Below are positions 1 through 8,047 of a DNA stretch of 64,000 nucleotides, piece by piece. The stretch's first letter is position 1. The number at the start of each line of letters is the position of its first letter. The stretch comes from Clostridium sp. 26_21 (GTDB lineage: Bacteria; Bacillota; Clostridia; TANB77; CAG-508): contig MNRO01000008.1 in assembly GCA_001915995.1 (NCBI GenBank), positions 1-64,000 of the forward strand, given 5' to 3'. The translations under genes were made by a program, and so were the position numbers. The notes under the pieces are model-generated. The model ran no database searches. It saw only the letters and a list, made by a program, of their open reading frames with translations, and had not been told where the DNA came from.

Positions 1-129
1 TGAAAAGGTTTTTATGTTTTGCCAAAAAACAGGCAAAACAAGCAAATACACTAAATATAAACGATTTTAAGAAACAAATAATTACGTTCCAATGATTTTA
101 CCAATAATCATGGAAGTATAAAAAAAGAG

Positions 130-158
130 AGGGGCTTATTAAGAATAAGCTCTTTTTA
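130..158 (+). terminator. Intrinsic terminator of an upstream gene
   Basis: A 9-bp stem (GGGCTTATT / AATAAGCTC, one G-U pair) with a 3-nt loop is followed by five T. It closes a transcript that begins before the window. I see no gene in 1-129. Confidence 0.75.
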
Positions 159-240
159 TTATTTTATAGAGGAGAGATGAAACAAAGATATTATTAATAA
201 TAAGAAAATTCAAAAAATATTAGACATTTTTTATCCACAA

Positions 241-852
241 ATGTGTGGAATATGTGAAAAAGAAAGCAGAAATTCACTTTGTTTTGAATGTAGAAAAAAA
301 ATACAAAGAGAATTTAAATTTATCACAATTTATTCAAAAAAACAAAATTTTTCAGAACAATATTATTTATTTCAATACAAAAATTTAATAAGAAACTTAA
401 TTTTACAAATAAAATTTCAAAGAAAACCATATATATACAAAACAATTGAATATTTTTTACAAAATAATAAAAAATATTTGGAAAAATTAAAAAAATATGA
501 TATAATTATTGTGGTGCCATTGAGTTGGAAGAGAAGTCTACAAAGAGGCTATAATCAAAGTTTGTTAATAGCCAAAATAATTTCAAATATTTTACAAATA
601 AAAATAGAAAATAAAGTATTATATAAAAACAAAAACATTGTACCACAAAGCACACTGAGTAAAAGAGAAAGAGAAAAAAATATAAAAAGAGCATTTAAAA
701 TAAAAGATATAGAAAAAGTTAAAAACAAAAAAATTCTTATAATAGATGATATCTACACAACAGGAAGTACATTAAATGAATGTGCAAAGCTCTTATTAAA
801 GAGTGGAATAAAAAAAGAAAATATAGGGGTACTAACTCTTGCAAAAGATTAA
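241..852 (+). CDS. comFC: ComFC-like phosphoribosyltransferase family protein
   Basis: The protein opens with two CxxC pairs (CGIC and CFEC) typical of the ComF zinc finger. It ends with the phosphoribosyltransferase signature ILIIDDIYTTGST near residues 160-172. ComFC proteins act in DNA uptake during competence and are also found in non-competent Firmicutes, so the role here is uncertain. Family members usually carry about 15-20 residues before the first CxxC, and such residues (KKIQKILDIFYPQ) are encoded in frame at 202-240. That frame has no ATG, GTG or TTG start before its stop at 178. The ATG at 177, just after a GAGGAG motif, is one base out of frame, so the annotated start is the first usable ATG and may not be the real one. 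The KAP-type NTPase gene begins 17 nt downstream. Confidence 0.8.
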   Translation: MCGICEKESRNSLCFECRKKIQREFKFITIYSKKQNFSEQYYLFQYKNLIRNLILQIKFQRKPYIYKTIEYFLQNNKKYLEKLKKYDIIIVVPLSWKRSLQRGYNQSLLIAKIISNILQIKIENKVLYKNKNIVPQSTLSKREREKNIKRAFKIKDIEKVKNKKILIIDDIYTTGSTLNECAKLLLKSGIKKENIGVLTLAKD

Positions 853-869
853 ATAGAAAGGAAAAAGTC

Positions 870-2813
870 ATGGAAGACTTAGTTGAAAGTATATTAGATT
901 ACATAAGAACAGATTATACAGATTATGCAATAATGATAAATGGTGAATGGGGATCTGGAAAAACATATTTTTGGAATAATAAAATTAGAAAAAAAATTGA
1001 TTCTATGAAATTTAATGGAAAACAATATAAAACAATATATATGTCTTTATATGGAATTTCAAATCTTGAAGAAATAAGTAAAAAAATCTTTATAGAAACT
1101 ACACAGTTAATGGATAAAAATTTAAAAAAATATATGAATCAACATGAAGAAGCGGTAATTCCAGAATATGCAAAATCAGGATTAGATATGGCAAATTTAT
1201 TTGGAATATCTAATAATGATGGAAAAATAGATTACGAAGAATTCTTTTCGACAGATGATAAAATATTATGTTTTGATGATTTAGAAAGAGCAAATGTAGA
1301 TGTTATAGATATATTAGGTTATATTAATAATTTTGTTGAACATGATCATATAAAAACAATAATAATATGTAACGAAAAAGAATTATCAACCAAAATAAAA
1401 AGTAGTAATCTTGAAATGAAAACTTTTATAGCAACATATATATTAGATAAAGAAGGCGAGTTACAAAATACAGACAAGCCAATGGTCGAAAAAATAAAGG
1501 ATCAAATAGAAAGTGTATTTGATAAGGCTAATGAATATGAAAGAATAAAAGAGAAATTAATAGGTGAGACATTTGAATATGTTCCAAAGTTTGATTATAT
1601 CGTAAATGGAATATTAATAAGATATGAAGATGATAGAGATTTGGTAAGATTTTTAAGGGAAAATACGAATCTAATAATTTCAACATTTAATAAGAGTGGA
1701 ACAAGAAACCTAAGGATATTAAAACATTCATTAAAAGATTTTCAAAAAATATATCAAATTGTAACTCAAAAGTATCCAAATATAAGTAATAAAATAGTTC
1801 AAACAATGTTAATATTCACAATAGCTGTTTCTTTTGAAATAAAATCAGGAAAAGTAACAAAAGACAAATTTTTAGAGATAAAAAATAATGAAGAATATAA
1901 ATCAATATTAGTATCTTCAAGAGTACTTATGGATAATAAACAATTTTATATAAAGGAATTTGACAATAATTATTATTATAACTTTAAAACAGATTATAGA
2001 TTTTTTAAATTTATAGAATACTATGTAAGAACTAGAATATTTGATATGAAATTATTTAAAAAAGATATGGATGAAATACAAAATTCAGGAGAAAGTAAAA
2101 CTATTCCAGCATATAGAAGATTACTTACTGAAGAATATTGGAAAATACCTGATGAAGAATTTTTAAAAGTTATAAATGAAATTATTAAAGAAATAAATGA
2201 AGGAGAGATTAACTTAGTTGATTTAGTGAAAATTTATACATATTTCAGTTATTTTTCTAATAAAGGATTAATTCCATATGAAATAGAAACATTGAAAAAG
2301 ATTTTTAAAAATGGTATGGAATTAGCAGTACAAAAATCAAATTATTGTGAAAATATTGAAGAAGAATTAGATAAAATAGGAATAAATAAAGATTTTAAAG
2401 ATGTCAAAGATATGTTAAATGTTTTTTATACATTAAATGAAAAAATAAAAGAAAAAAAATATAAACAAATAGCAGAAGAAATTATGAAATGTATACCAAT
2501 GAAAATGGAAAGTTTTTATGAAAGATTTGATAAAGAATGTATGAATGTTCCAATATTTAAATATCAAGAACCAAGAATAATATTTCAAAGATTATTATAT
2601 TCTAGCAATGAGGATTTAATAATTATAAGAGACAAATTAATAAAAAGAGCAAAGATTTATAAAGAAAAATTAATATCAGAAAAAGAAAATATGAAAAAGA
2701 TAAAAGAAATAATAGATGAGTACATAAAAGATAAAAGCACATCAATAAAAACAGTTATGTTAGAAAAATTTTCAAGTGGAATTAGTGAAATAATAAAGAT
2801 ATATGATGAATAA
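870..2813 (+). CDS. KAP-family P-loop NTPase
   Basis: 647 aa from ATG 870, preceded by AGAAAGGA; a longer frame from 780 lies inside comFC and is unlikely. Walker A is GEWGSGKT at residues 25-32. A Walker B-like CFDDLE follows near residue 135, then the hydrophobic strand TIIICNE. The arrangement, with the P-loop close to the N-terminus and a long helical, charged C-terminal half, fits the KAP NTPase family. That family includes phage-exclusion protein PifA and many proteins of unknown role. I see no clear membrane helices, although KAP proteins often have two inserted in the NTPase domain. The gene lies 17 nt behind comFC and probably shares its transcript. A defence function is a guess from the family only. 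Confidence 0.65.
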   Translation: MEDLVESILDYIRTDYTDYAIMINGEWGSGKTYFWNNKIRKKIDSMKFNGKQYKTIYMSLYGISNLEEISKKIFIETTQLMDKNLKKYMNQHEEAVIPEYAKSGLDMANLFGISNNDGKIDYEEFFSTDDKILCFDDLERANVDVIDILGYINNFVEHDHIKTIIICNEKELSTKIKSSNLEMKTFIATYILDKEGELQNTDKPMVEKIKDQIESVFDKANEYERIKEKLIGETFEYVPKFDYIVNGILIRYEDDRDLVRFLRENTNLIISTFNKSGTRNLRILKHSLKDFQKIYQIVTQKYPNISNKIVQTMLIFTIAVSFEIKSGKVTKDKFLEIKNNEEYKSILVSSRVLMDNKQFYIKEFDNNYYYNFKTDYRFFKFIEYYVRTRIFDMKLFKKDMDEIQNSGESKTIPAYRRLLTEEYWKIPDEEFLKVINEIIKEINEGEINLVDLVKIYTYFSYFSNKGLIPYEIETLKKIFKNGMELAVQKSNYCENIEEELDKIGINKDFKDVKDMLNVFYTLNEKIKEKKYKQIAEEIMKCIPMKMESFYERFDKECMNVPIFKYQEPRIIFQRLLYSSNEDLIIIRDKLIKRAKIYKEKLISEKENMKKIKEIIDEYIKDKSTSIKTVMLEKFSSGISEIIKIYDE

Positions 2814-2814
2814 A

Positions 2815-2843
2815 TTGACAAATATGAAAAAATAGAGTTTAAT
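2815..2843 (+). promoter_or_regulatory. Sigma-A promoter
   Basis: TTGACA and TTTAAT are separated by 17 bp directly after the KAP gene stop, upstream of the exported protein gene at 2869. Confidence 0.65.
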
Positions 2844-2868
2844 ATAAATAAGAAAGGATGTGATATTT

Positions 2869-3411
2869 ATGCAAAATACAGCAACAAATGTAATTGCAAT
2901 ATGTTTAGCAGCAACATTATTATTTGTAGCACCATTAGTTGCTTTAACAGAAAGAAATGATAATGTTGTACAAGAAAATGTGGAATTAATAGTTGAACAA
3001 TTTGTAACAGATGTGCAAAATACAGGAGTTTTAACAACATCTAAATATCAAGAATTAGAAAATTCATTAGCTGCAACAGGAAATACATATGATATTGAAA
3101 TGGAAATACAACATTTAGACGAAAACCCTGGAAAGAAAACTACACAAGCTAATTATAAAAAAATAGGTGAAAATGTTTATTATTCAGAATATACAACACA
3201 AATTCAAGAACAATTAGGGGTTGGATATTCAACAGATAAATCTTCAGGAAAAATTTCATTAAAAGAAGGGGATAGAATAGTTGTAAATGTAAAAAATACA
3301 AATGAAACACAAGCACAAACATTAAAAGGTTCACTATTAAGCTTTTCAAATGCAGGACAATACAAAATAAAAGCAAGTAGTACAGGAATGATCAATGTAA
3401 ATGGAAAATAA
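2869..3411 (+). CDS. Exported or membrane-anchored hypothetical protein
   Basis: 180 aa from ATG 2869. An in-frame GTG at 2860 lies inside the Shine-Dalgarno AAAGGATGTGA and is rejected. A short N-terminus is followed by one hydrophobic segment at about residues 6-27 (VIAICLAATLLFVAPLVAL). The rest is a soluble, Thr/Asn/Gln-rich domain with few charged clusters and no cysteine. Architecture resembles small pilin-like or VirB-associated secreted proteins, but I do not recognise the family. It has its own promoter and is followed 19 nt later by dut. Role unknown. Confidence 0.7.
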   Translation: MQNTATNVIAICLAATLLFVAPLVALTERNDNVVQENVELIVEQFVTDVQNTGVLTTSKYQELENSLAATGNTYDIEMEIQHLDENPGKKTTQANYKKIGENVYYSEYTTQIQEQLGVGYSTDKSSGKISLKEGDRIVVNVKNTNETQAQTLKGSLLSFSNAGQYKIKASSTGMINVNGK

Positions 3412-3430
3412 ATTATGGAAGGAAAATACA

Positions 3431-3892
3431 ATGGAAAAAAATAGAGGTTTTGAAATAGCTAAAGGATTTGAAGATAAAAACATAAATTTACCAGAAAGGA
3501 AAACTAAATATTCTGCTGGATATGATGTTGAAGCAGCAGAAGATGTTATAATACCAAGTTTTAAAAAAGGAATAAAACCAACATTAGTAAAGACAGGAAT
3601 TAAAGCATATATGAAAGATGATGAATATCTAATGTTAGTAAATAGAAGTTCTAATCCAGGAAAAAAAGGATTAATATTAGCAAATAGTTTAGGGATTGTG
3701 GATAAAGATTATTATGGAAATGAAGATAATGATGGACATATAATGTTTGCATTTTTTAATATAAAAGATGAAGATGTTGAAATAAAAAAAGGTGATAGAA
3801 TAGGACAAGCAATTTTTACACCATACCTAACAGTTGATAATGATAATGCAAAAGGAGATAGAACAGGAGGATTTGGTTCAACAAACAAATAA
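3431..3892 (+). CDS. dut: dUTP diphosphatase (trimeric type)
   Basis: 153 aa. It hydrolyses dUTP to dUMP and pyrophosphate, keeping uracil out of DNA and feeding dTMP synthesis. The trimeric dUTPase motifs appear in order: AGYDVEA, NRSSNPGKKGL, GIVDKDYYGN, KKGDRIGQAIF and the C-terminal P-loop-like RTGGFGSTNK. A short acidic insertion (EDNDGH) sits after motif 3, as in other clostridial forms. ATG 3431 follows GGAAGGAAAA; an upstream in-frame start at 3401 overlaps the previous gene and is less likely. The promoter at 2815 probably serves both genes, and a terminator follows at once. Confidence 0.93.
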   Translation: MEKNRGFEIAKGFEDKNINLPERKTKYSAGYDVEAAEDVIIPSFKKGIKPTLVKTGIKAYMKDDEYLMLVNRSSNPGKKGLILANSLGIVDKDYYGNEDNDGHIMFAFFNIKDEDVEIKKGDRIGQAIFTPYLTVDNDNAKGDRTGGFGSTNK

Positions 3893-3907
3893 AAATAAAA
3901 AATAATA

Positions 3908-3943
3908 AAAAATGGCAAATGTTTTGACTTTTGCCATTTTTTA
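3908..3943 (+). terminator. Intrinsic terminator after dut
   Basis: Arms AAAATGGCAAA and TTTGCCATTTT with a 10-nt loop, ending in a T-run. The loop and right arm contain the -35 box of the next promoter. Confidence 0.85.
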
Positions 3944-3952
3944 TGGTATAAT
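3924..3952 (+). promoter_or_regulatory. Sigma-A promoter of carD, overlapping the dut terminator
   Basis: TTGACT (3924-3929) and TATAAT (3947-3952) are 17 bp apart. The -35 lies in the loop and 3' arm of the terminator hairpin. Confidence 0.8.
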
Positions 3953-4030
3953 AAAGAAGGTTAAAAAAATCAAAAAAATAAATTTATGATTGAAATATGC
4001 CAAAAAAATTTACTGAGAGGAGATAATGAC

Positions 4031-4594
4031 ATGTATAATGTAGGAGACGAAGTTGTATACCCAATGCATGGAGCTGGAAGAATTGTAGCAATAGAAGAGA
4101 GAGAAGTAATGGAGGAAAAGCAATCATATTATATATTAGAAATGCCTGGAGAAGTAAAAGTAATGATCCCAACTGCAACTGCAGAAGAACATGGTATAAG
4201 AAGTGTAATAAATAAAGAAGAAGCTCAAAAAGTTATATCAGTTTTAGAACAAGATGAAACCGAAATGGAAAAAAACTGGAATAAACGTTATAGAGAAAAT
4301 ATGGACAAGATGAAGAGTGGAAACATTTATGAAATAGCAGATGTTGTTAGAAATTTAAGTTTTAAACAAAAAGAAAAAGGATTATCAACAGGTGAAAAAA
4401 AGATGTTGTATAATGCAAAACAAATATTAGTTAGTGAATTAGTTTTTGCAGAACAATCAACAAAAGATGAAGTAGAAGAATTGGTTGACAATAAAATAAA
4501 TTCATCATATTCAATGTTTAGAACAGATGATGCAAATATAGGAACTGTATCAGCAGGAAGCATAGTAAATAAATTTATACCATTTAATGAATAA
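4031..4594 (+). CDS. CarD-family transcriptional regulator
   Basis: 187 aa. The N-terminal 60 residues (VGDEVVYPMHGAGRIVAIEE ...) match the CarD/CdnL/TRCF RNA-polymerase-interacting domain, which contacts the RNAP beta subunit and modulates open-complex stability. The remaining two thirds are predicted helical and charged, as in CdnL proteins. The ATG at 4031 follows GAGAGGAGA; an upstream in-frame ATG at 3986 lacks such a site. The gene is monocistronic between its own promoter and a terminator. Targets cannot be inferred. Confidence 0.88.
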   Translation: MYNVGDEVVYPMHGAGRIVAIEEREVMEEKQSYYILEMPGEVKVMIPTATAEEHGIRSVINKEEAQKVISVLEQDETEMEKNWNKRYRENMDKMKSGNIYEIADVVRNLSFKQKEKGLSTGEKKMLYNAKQILVSELVFAEQSTKDEVEELVDNKINSSYSMFRTDDANIGTVSAGSIVNKFIPFNE

Positions 4595-4603
4595 AAAAGT
4601 CGG

Positions 4604-4638
4604 AATCACAATTATAATGAAATATTGTGATTCTTTTT
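4604..4638 (+). terminator. Intrinsic terminator after carD
   Basis: Arms AATCACAAT and ATTGTGATT followed by CTTTTTT. Confidence 0.85.
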
Positions 4639-4663
4639 TGTATATAAAATTAGATAAAAACTA

Positions 4664-4692
4664 TTGTAAAAAAAAATGTATTGTGATATTAT
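4664..4692 (+). promoter_or_regulatory. Probable promoter of the fructose operon
   Basis: TTGTAA and TATTAT with a 17-bp spacer lie 40 bp upstream of the fruK start. I found no cre-like or FruR-like operator in this gap. Confidence 0.5.
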
Positions 4693-4731
4693 CATGTTGA
4701 AAATGACTAAAGATGAAAGGATGTGAGTAAA

Positions 4732-5676
4732 ATGATTTATACCATAACTTTTAATCCAGCATTAGATTATATAACAGAAGTAGAAGAATTTAAAACACAA
4801 AAAATTAATAGAACAAAAACAGAAAAAATTCTAGTAGGTGGAAAAGGATTAAATGTGTCAATAGTTTTAAAGAGACTTGGAAATAATAACACAGCACTTT
4901 CATTTATAGCAGGTTTTACTGGAAATGAATTAGAAAGACAAATGCAAAAATATAATATATCTACTGATTTTATTAGAGTAAAAAAAGGTTTCACAAGAAT
5001 AAATGTAAAAATTAGTTCATTAAATAAAGAAACATTAGAACAAGAAAGTGAAACTGCATTAAATGGAAATGGACCAGAAATTAATGAAGAAGATATAAAG
5101 AAATTGTTAGAAAAAATAAAAAAAATAACTGAAAAAGATATTGTAATAATCTCTGGAAATGTTCCAAAAAATATAAATGAAAACATATATGAAGAAATTT
5201 GTAAAATATTAAATAAAAACAATGTAAAATTTGTAGTAGATTCATCACAAAAATTATTGACTAATTGTTTAAAATATAATCCGTTTTTTATAAAGCCAAA
5301 CAAAGAAGAATTAGAAGAAACATTTAATACAAAAATGAAAAATAAAGAAGAAATAATAAAATATGCAATAAAGCTACAAGAAAAGGGAGCTCAAAATGTA
5401 TTAATATCTCTTGGAGGTGAAGGAGCAATATTAATAACATCATCAAATAAAAAATATTATGCCAATACTCCAAATGGACAAGTAAAAAACACTGTTGGAG
5501 CTGGAGATTCAATGGTGGCAGGTTTTATAGATGGATATTTAAAAACACATGATTTTGGAAAAGCATTAGGAATGGGGATTGCAACAGGAAGTGCAAGTGC
5601 ATTTTCGCAAGAACTGGCAACAAAAGAAGAAGTTGAAAAATTACTTTCACAAGTAATAGTAGAAGAAATACAATAG
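4732..5676 (+). CDS. fruK: 1-phosphofructokinase
   Basis: 314 aa PfkB-family sugar kinase that phosphorylates fructose-1-phosphate to fructose-1,6-bisphosphate. The N-terminal TFNPALDYI and GGKGLNVS motifs and the C-terminal NTVGAGDSMVAGF signature with the catalytic Asp are clear. The adjacent fructose PTS permease supports FruK over tagatose-6-phosphate kinase. ATG 4732 is chosen because GTG 4723 lies inside the Shine-Dalgarno AAAGGATGTGA. It is the first gene of fruK-fruA-ptsH-ptsI-ldh; the usual fruR repressor gene is not present in front of it. Confidence 0.92.
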   Translation: MIYTITFNPALDYITEVEEFKTQKINRTKTEKILVGGKGLNVSIVLKRLGNNNTALSFIAGFTGNELERQMQKYNISTDFIRVKKGFTRINVKISSLNKETLEQESETALNGNGPEINEEDIKKLLEKIKKITEKDIVIISGNVPKNINENIYEEICKILNKNNVKFVVDSSQKLLTNCLKYNPFFIKPNKEELEETFNTKMKNKEEIIKYAIKLQEKGAQNVLISLGGEGAILITSSNKKYYANTPNGQVKNTVGAGDSMVAGFIDGYLKTHDFGKALGMGIATGSASAFSQELATKEEVEKLLSQVIVEEIQ

Positions 5677-5687
5677 TTTATAATATT

Positions 5688-5723
5688 CTTTAAGTTATAT
5701 AGAAATAATATTTTAACTTAAAG
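5688..5723 (+). other. Hairpin between fruK and fruA
   Basis: A 10-bp perfect stem CTTTAAGTTA / TAACTTAAAG with a possible inner ATAT/ATAT pairing, not followed by a T-run. It may be a processing or stability element; it is not a convincing terminator. Confidence 0.5.
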
Positions 5724-5761
5724 CAAAAATAATAGAAAAAACAAAAGAAAGGATGAATGTT

Positions 5762-7675
5762 ATGAAAATTACAGATTTACTTAGCAAAAATGCCATAAAA
5801 ATAAATGGTGTAGCAAGTAACAAAGAAGATGCTATTAATAAATTAATAGATTTAATGGCACAAAATGGTAATATAACAGACAAAGAAAAATACAGACAAG
5901 TTGTATTAAAAAGAGAAGAAGAAGGGTCAACAGGAATTGGAGAAGGAATTGCAATACCTCATGGAAAAACAGATGCAGTTTCAAAACCAGGATTATCAGC
6001 AATGGTAATAAATGATGGAGTAGAATTTGATTCATTAGATGGGCAACCAGCAAAATTATTATTTTTAATTGCTGCTCCAAATACAAAAGATAATGTACAT
6101 TTAGATGTATTAAGTAGATTATCAACATTATTGATGGATACAGAATTTAGAAAATCTCTAATGGAAGCAAAAACTCCAGAAGAATTTTTAAGATGTATAG
6201 ATATTGCAGAAAATGCAAAATTATCACAAACAAAGAAAAATGATGAATATGAAATATTAGCAATTACATCATGTCCTACAGGTATTGCTCATACATATAT
6301 GGCAGCAGAAGCATTAGAAAAAATGGGAGAACAATTAGGACATAAAGTAAAAGTAGAAACACATGGTTCTTCAGGTGTAAAAAATAAATTTACAAAAGAA
6401 GAAATAAGAAATGCAAAAGCAGTAATAATTGCAGCAGATACAAAAATTGATTTGTCAAGATTTGATGGTAAAAAATTAATAAAAGCAAAAGTTGCAGATG
6501 GAATTAATAGACCACAAGAATTAATAGAACATGTATTATCAAGCGAAGCAAAAACATATCATTCAAGCAACAAATCTCAAAATAATGATTCTGATGAAAA
6601 AGAAGGAGTTGGAACAAAAATATACAAACATTTAATGAATGGTGTAACACATATGTTACCATTTGTTGTTGGTGGTGGAATTTTAATAGCAATAGCATTT
6701 TTATTAGATGATTATTCAATAAATCCATCTAATTTTGGTATGAATACGCCAATAGCTGCATTCTTTAAAACAGTTGGAGGAGCAGCATTTAATGTAATGC
6801 TATATGTATTGGCTGGATATATAGCAATGAGTATTGCAGATAGACCAGGTTTAGCAGTTGGATTTGTTGGAGGAATTTTAGCAGTTCAAGGAACAACATT
6901 TGCATCATTAACAGATAGTTCAGTTGTACTTGTAAGTTCAGGATTTTTAGGAGCTTTAATAGCAGGTTTTGTTGGTGGATATATTGTAATATTGTTAAAG
7001 AAAATCTGCAGTTATTTACCAGACAGTATAGAGGGAATAAAAACAATATTATTATATCCAGTATTTGGAATTTTACTTATGGGAGCATTTATGTTATTAA
7101 TTAACCCATATGTTGGAGCAATTAATACAGCAATAAATAATTATTTGTCATCAATGGGAACAGCAAATAAAGTTGTTTTAGGAGCAATCTTAGGTGGAAT
7201 GATGGCAATAGATTTGGGAGGACCAATAAATAAAGCAGCATATACATTTGGAACAGGAATGTTAGCATCAGGACAATATGAAATAATGGCAGCTGTAATG
7301 GCAGGAGGAATGGTGCCACCATTAGCGATAGCATTTTTAGCAACAGCATTTCCAAGAAAAGTACCTAAAAAAGATAAACAAGCAGCATATGTTAATTATA
7401 TAATGGGACTTTCATTTATATCAGAAGGTGCGATACCATTTGCATCTGCAGACCCATTAAGAACATTACCAGCATTTGTTGTTGGTTCAGCAGTAACAGG
7501 AGCATTATCAATGATATTTAATTGTACATTGATGGCACCACATGGAGGAATATTTGTTATAGCAACAATAGGACATCCACTATTATATTTATTAGCAATT
7601 GCTGTAGGAACAATAGTTTCAACATTAATTATGGCAAAACTAAAGAAAAATTTACCAGAATATGATAAAAAATAG
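5762..7675 (+). CDS. fruA: PTS fructose transporter subunit EIIABC
   Basis: 637 aa fused permease. It imports fructose and phosphorylates it to fructose-1-phosphate using phospho-HPr. The EIIA domain (about 1-150) has the phospho-His motif IPHGKT. The EIIB domain (about 160-260) has the phospho-Cys motif TSCPTGIAHTYMAAEAL. The EIIC domain (about 290-637) is a chain of hydrophobic helices with the GGPINKAAY and EGAIPFA signatures. The A-B-C order is that of Gram-positive FruA. ATG 5762 follows GAAAGGATGAATGTT; ATG 5753 lies within the Shine-Dalgarno. The product is the substrate of the upstream FruK, and the phosphate donors are encoded next. Confidence 0.96.
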   Translation: MKITDLLSKNAIKINGVASNKEDAINKLIDLMAQNGNITDKEKYRQVVLKREEEGSTGIGEGIAIPHGKTDAVSKPGLSAMVINDGVEFDSLDGQPAKLLFLIAAPNTKDNVHLDVLSRLSTLLMDTEFRKSLMEAKTPEEFLRCIDIAENAKLSQTKKNDEYEILAITSCPTGIAHTYMAAEALEKMGEQLGHKVKVETHGSSGVKNKFTKEEIRNAKAVIIAADTKIDLSRFDGKKLIKAKVADGINRPQELIEHVLSSEAKTYHSSNKSQNNDSDEKEGVGTKIYKHLMNGVTHMLPFVVGGGILIAIAFLLDDYSINPSNFGMNTPIAAFFKTVGGAAFNVMLYVLAGYIAMSIADRPGLAVGFVGGILAVQGTTFASLTDSSVVLVSSGFLGALIAGFVGGYIVILLKKICSYLPDSIEGIKTILLYPVFGILLMGAFMLLINPYVGAINTAINNYLSSMGTANKVVLGAILGGMMAIDLGGPINKAAYTFGTGMLASGQYEIMAAVMAGGMVPPLAIAFLATAFPRKVPKKDKQAAYVNYIMGLSFISEGAIPFASADPLRTLPAFVVGSAVTGALSMIFNCTLMAPHGGIFVIATIGHPLLYLLAIAVGTIVSTLIMAKLKKNLPEYDKK

Positions 7676-7691
7676 TGAAAGGATGTAGAAT

Positions 7692-7955
7692 ATGAAAACA
7701 GAGAAAATTACATTAAAAAATGAAACAGGTTTACATGCAAGACCTGCATCAGAAATAGTAAAAATCGCATCAAAATATCAAAGTACAATAAACTTAATTG
7801 TAGATGGAAAAACAATTAATGCAAAATCAATTTTAAATATTATGGCAGCTGGAATTAAATCAAGTACAGAAATTGAAATTCAATGTGATGGAGCAGATGA
7901 AGAATCTGCAATGAAAGAGCTTCTAAAAGCATTTGAGAATAATTTTGGAGAATAA
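7692..7955 (+). CDS. ptsH: Phosphocarrier protein HPr
   Basis: 87 aa, full family length. The catalytic His lies in TGLHARPAS (His15). The regulatory serine is present in NAKSILNIM (Ser46), so phosphorylation by HPr kinase and CcpA-type catabolite control are possible; the kinase gene is not in the window. It accepts phosphate from enzyme I and passes it to FruA EIIA. The Shine-Dalgarno GAAAGGATGTAG begins right after the fruA stop. Confidence 0.97.
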   Translation: MKTEKITLKNETGLHARPASEIVKIASKYQSTINLIVDGKTINAKSILNIMAAGIKSSTEIEIQCDGADEESAMKELLKAFENNFGE

Positions 7956-7966
7956 AAATCATAAAA

Positions 7967-7997
7967 AAATGCCTATAATTTTATATTATAGGCATTT
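7967..7997 (+). terminator. Hairpin between ptsH and ptsI (weak terminator or attenuator)
   Basis: A 12-bp stem AAATGCCTATAA / TTATAGGCATTT followed only by TTTAAAC. Partial termination would give more HPr than enzyme I, but this is inference. Confidence 0.6.
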
Positions 7998-8047
7998 AAA
8001 CTGTAAATAAATTGATTTTTATTTTATGTGAAAGGAATGTGATAAAA

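Noticed and set aside
4767..5303. Minus-strand open frame of 178 codons inside fruK
   Set aside because: Ser/Phe/Leu-rich shadow without ribosome site; the plus-strand kinase is certain.
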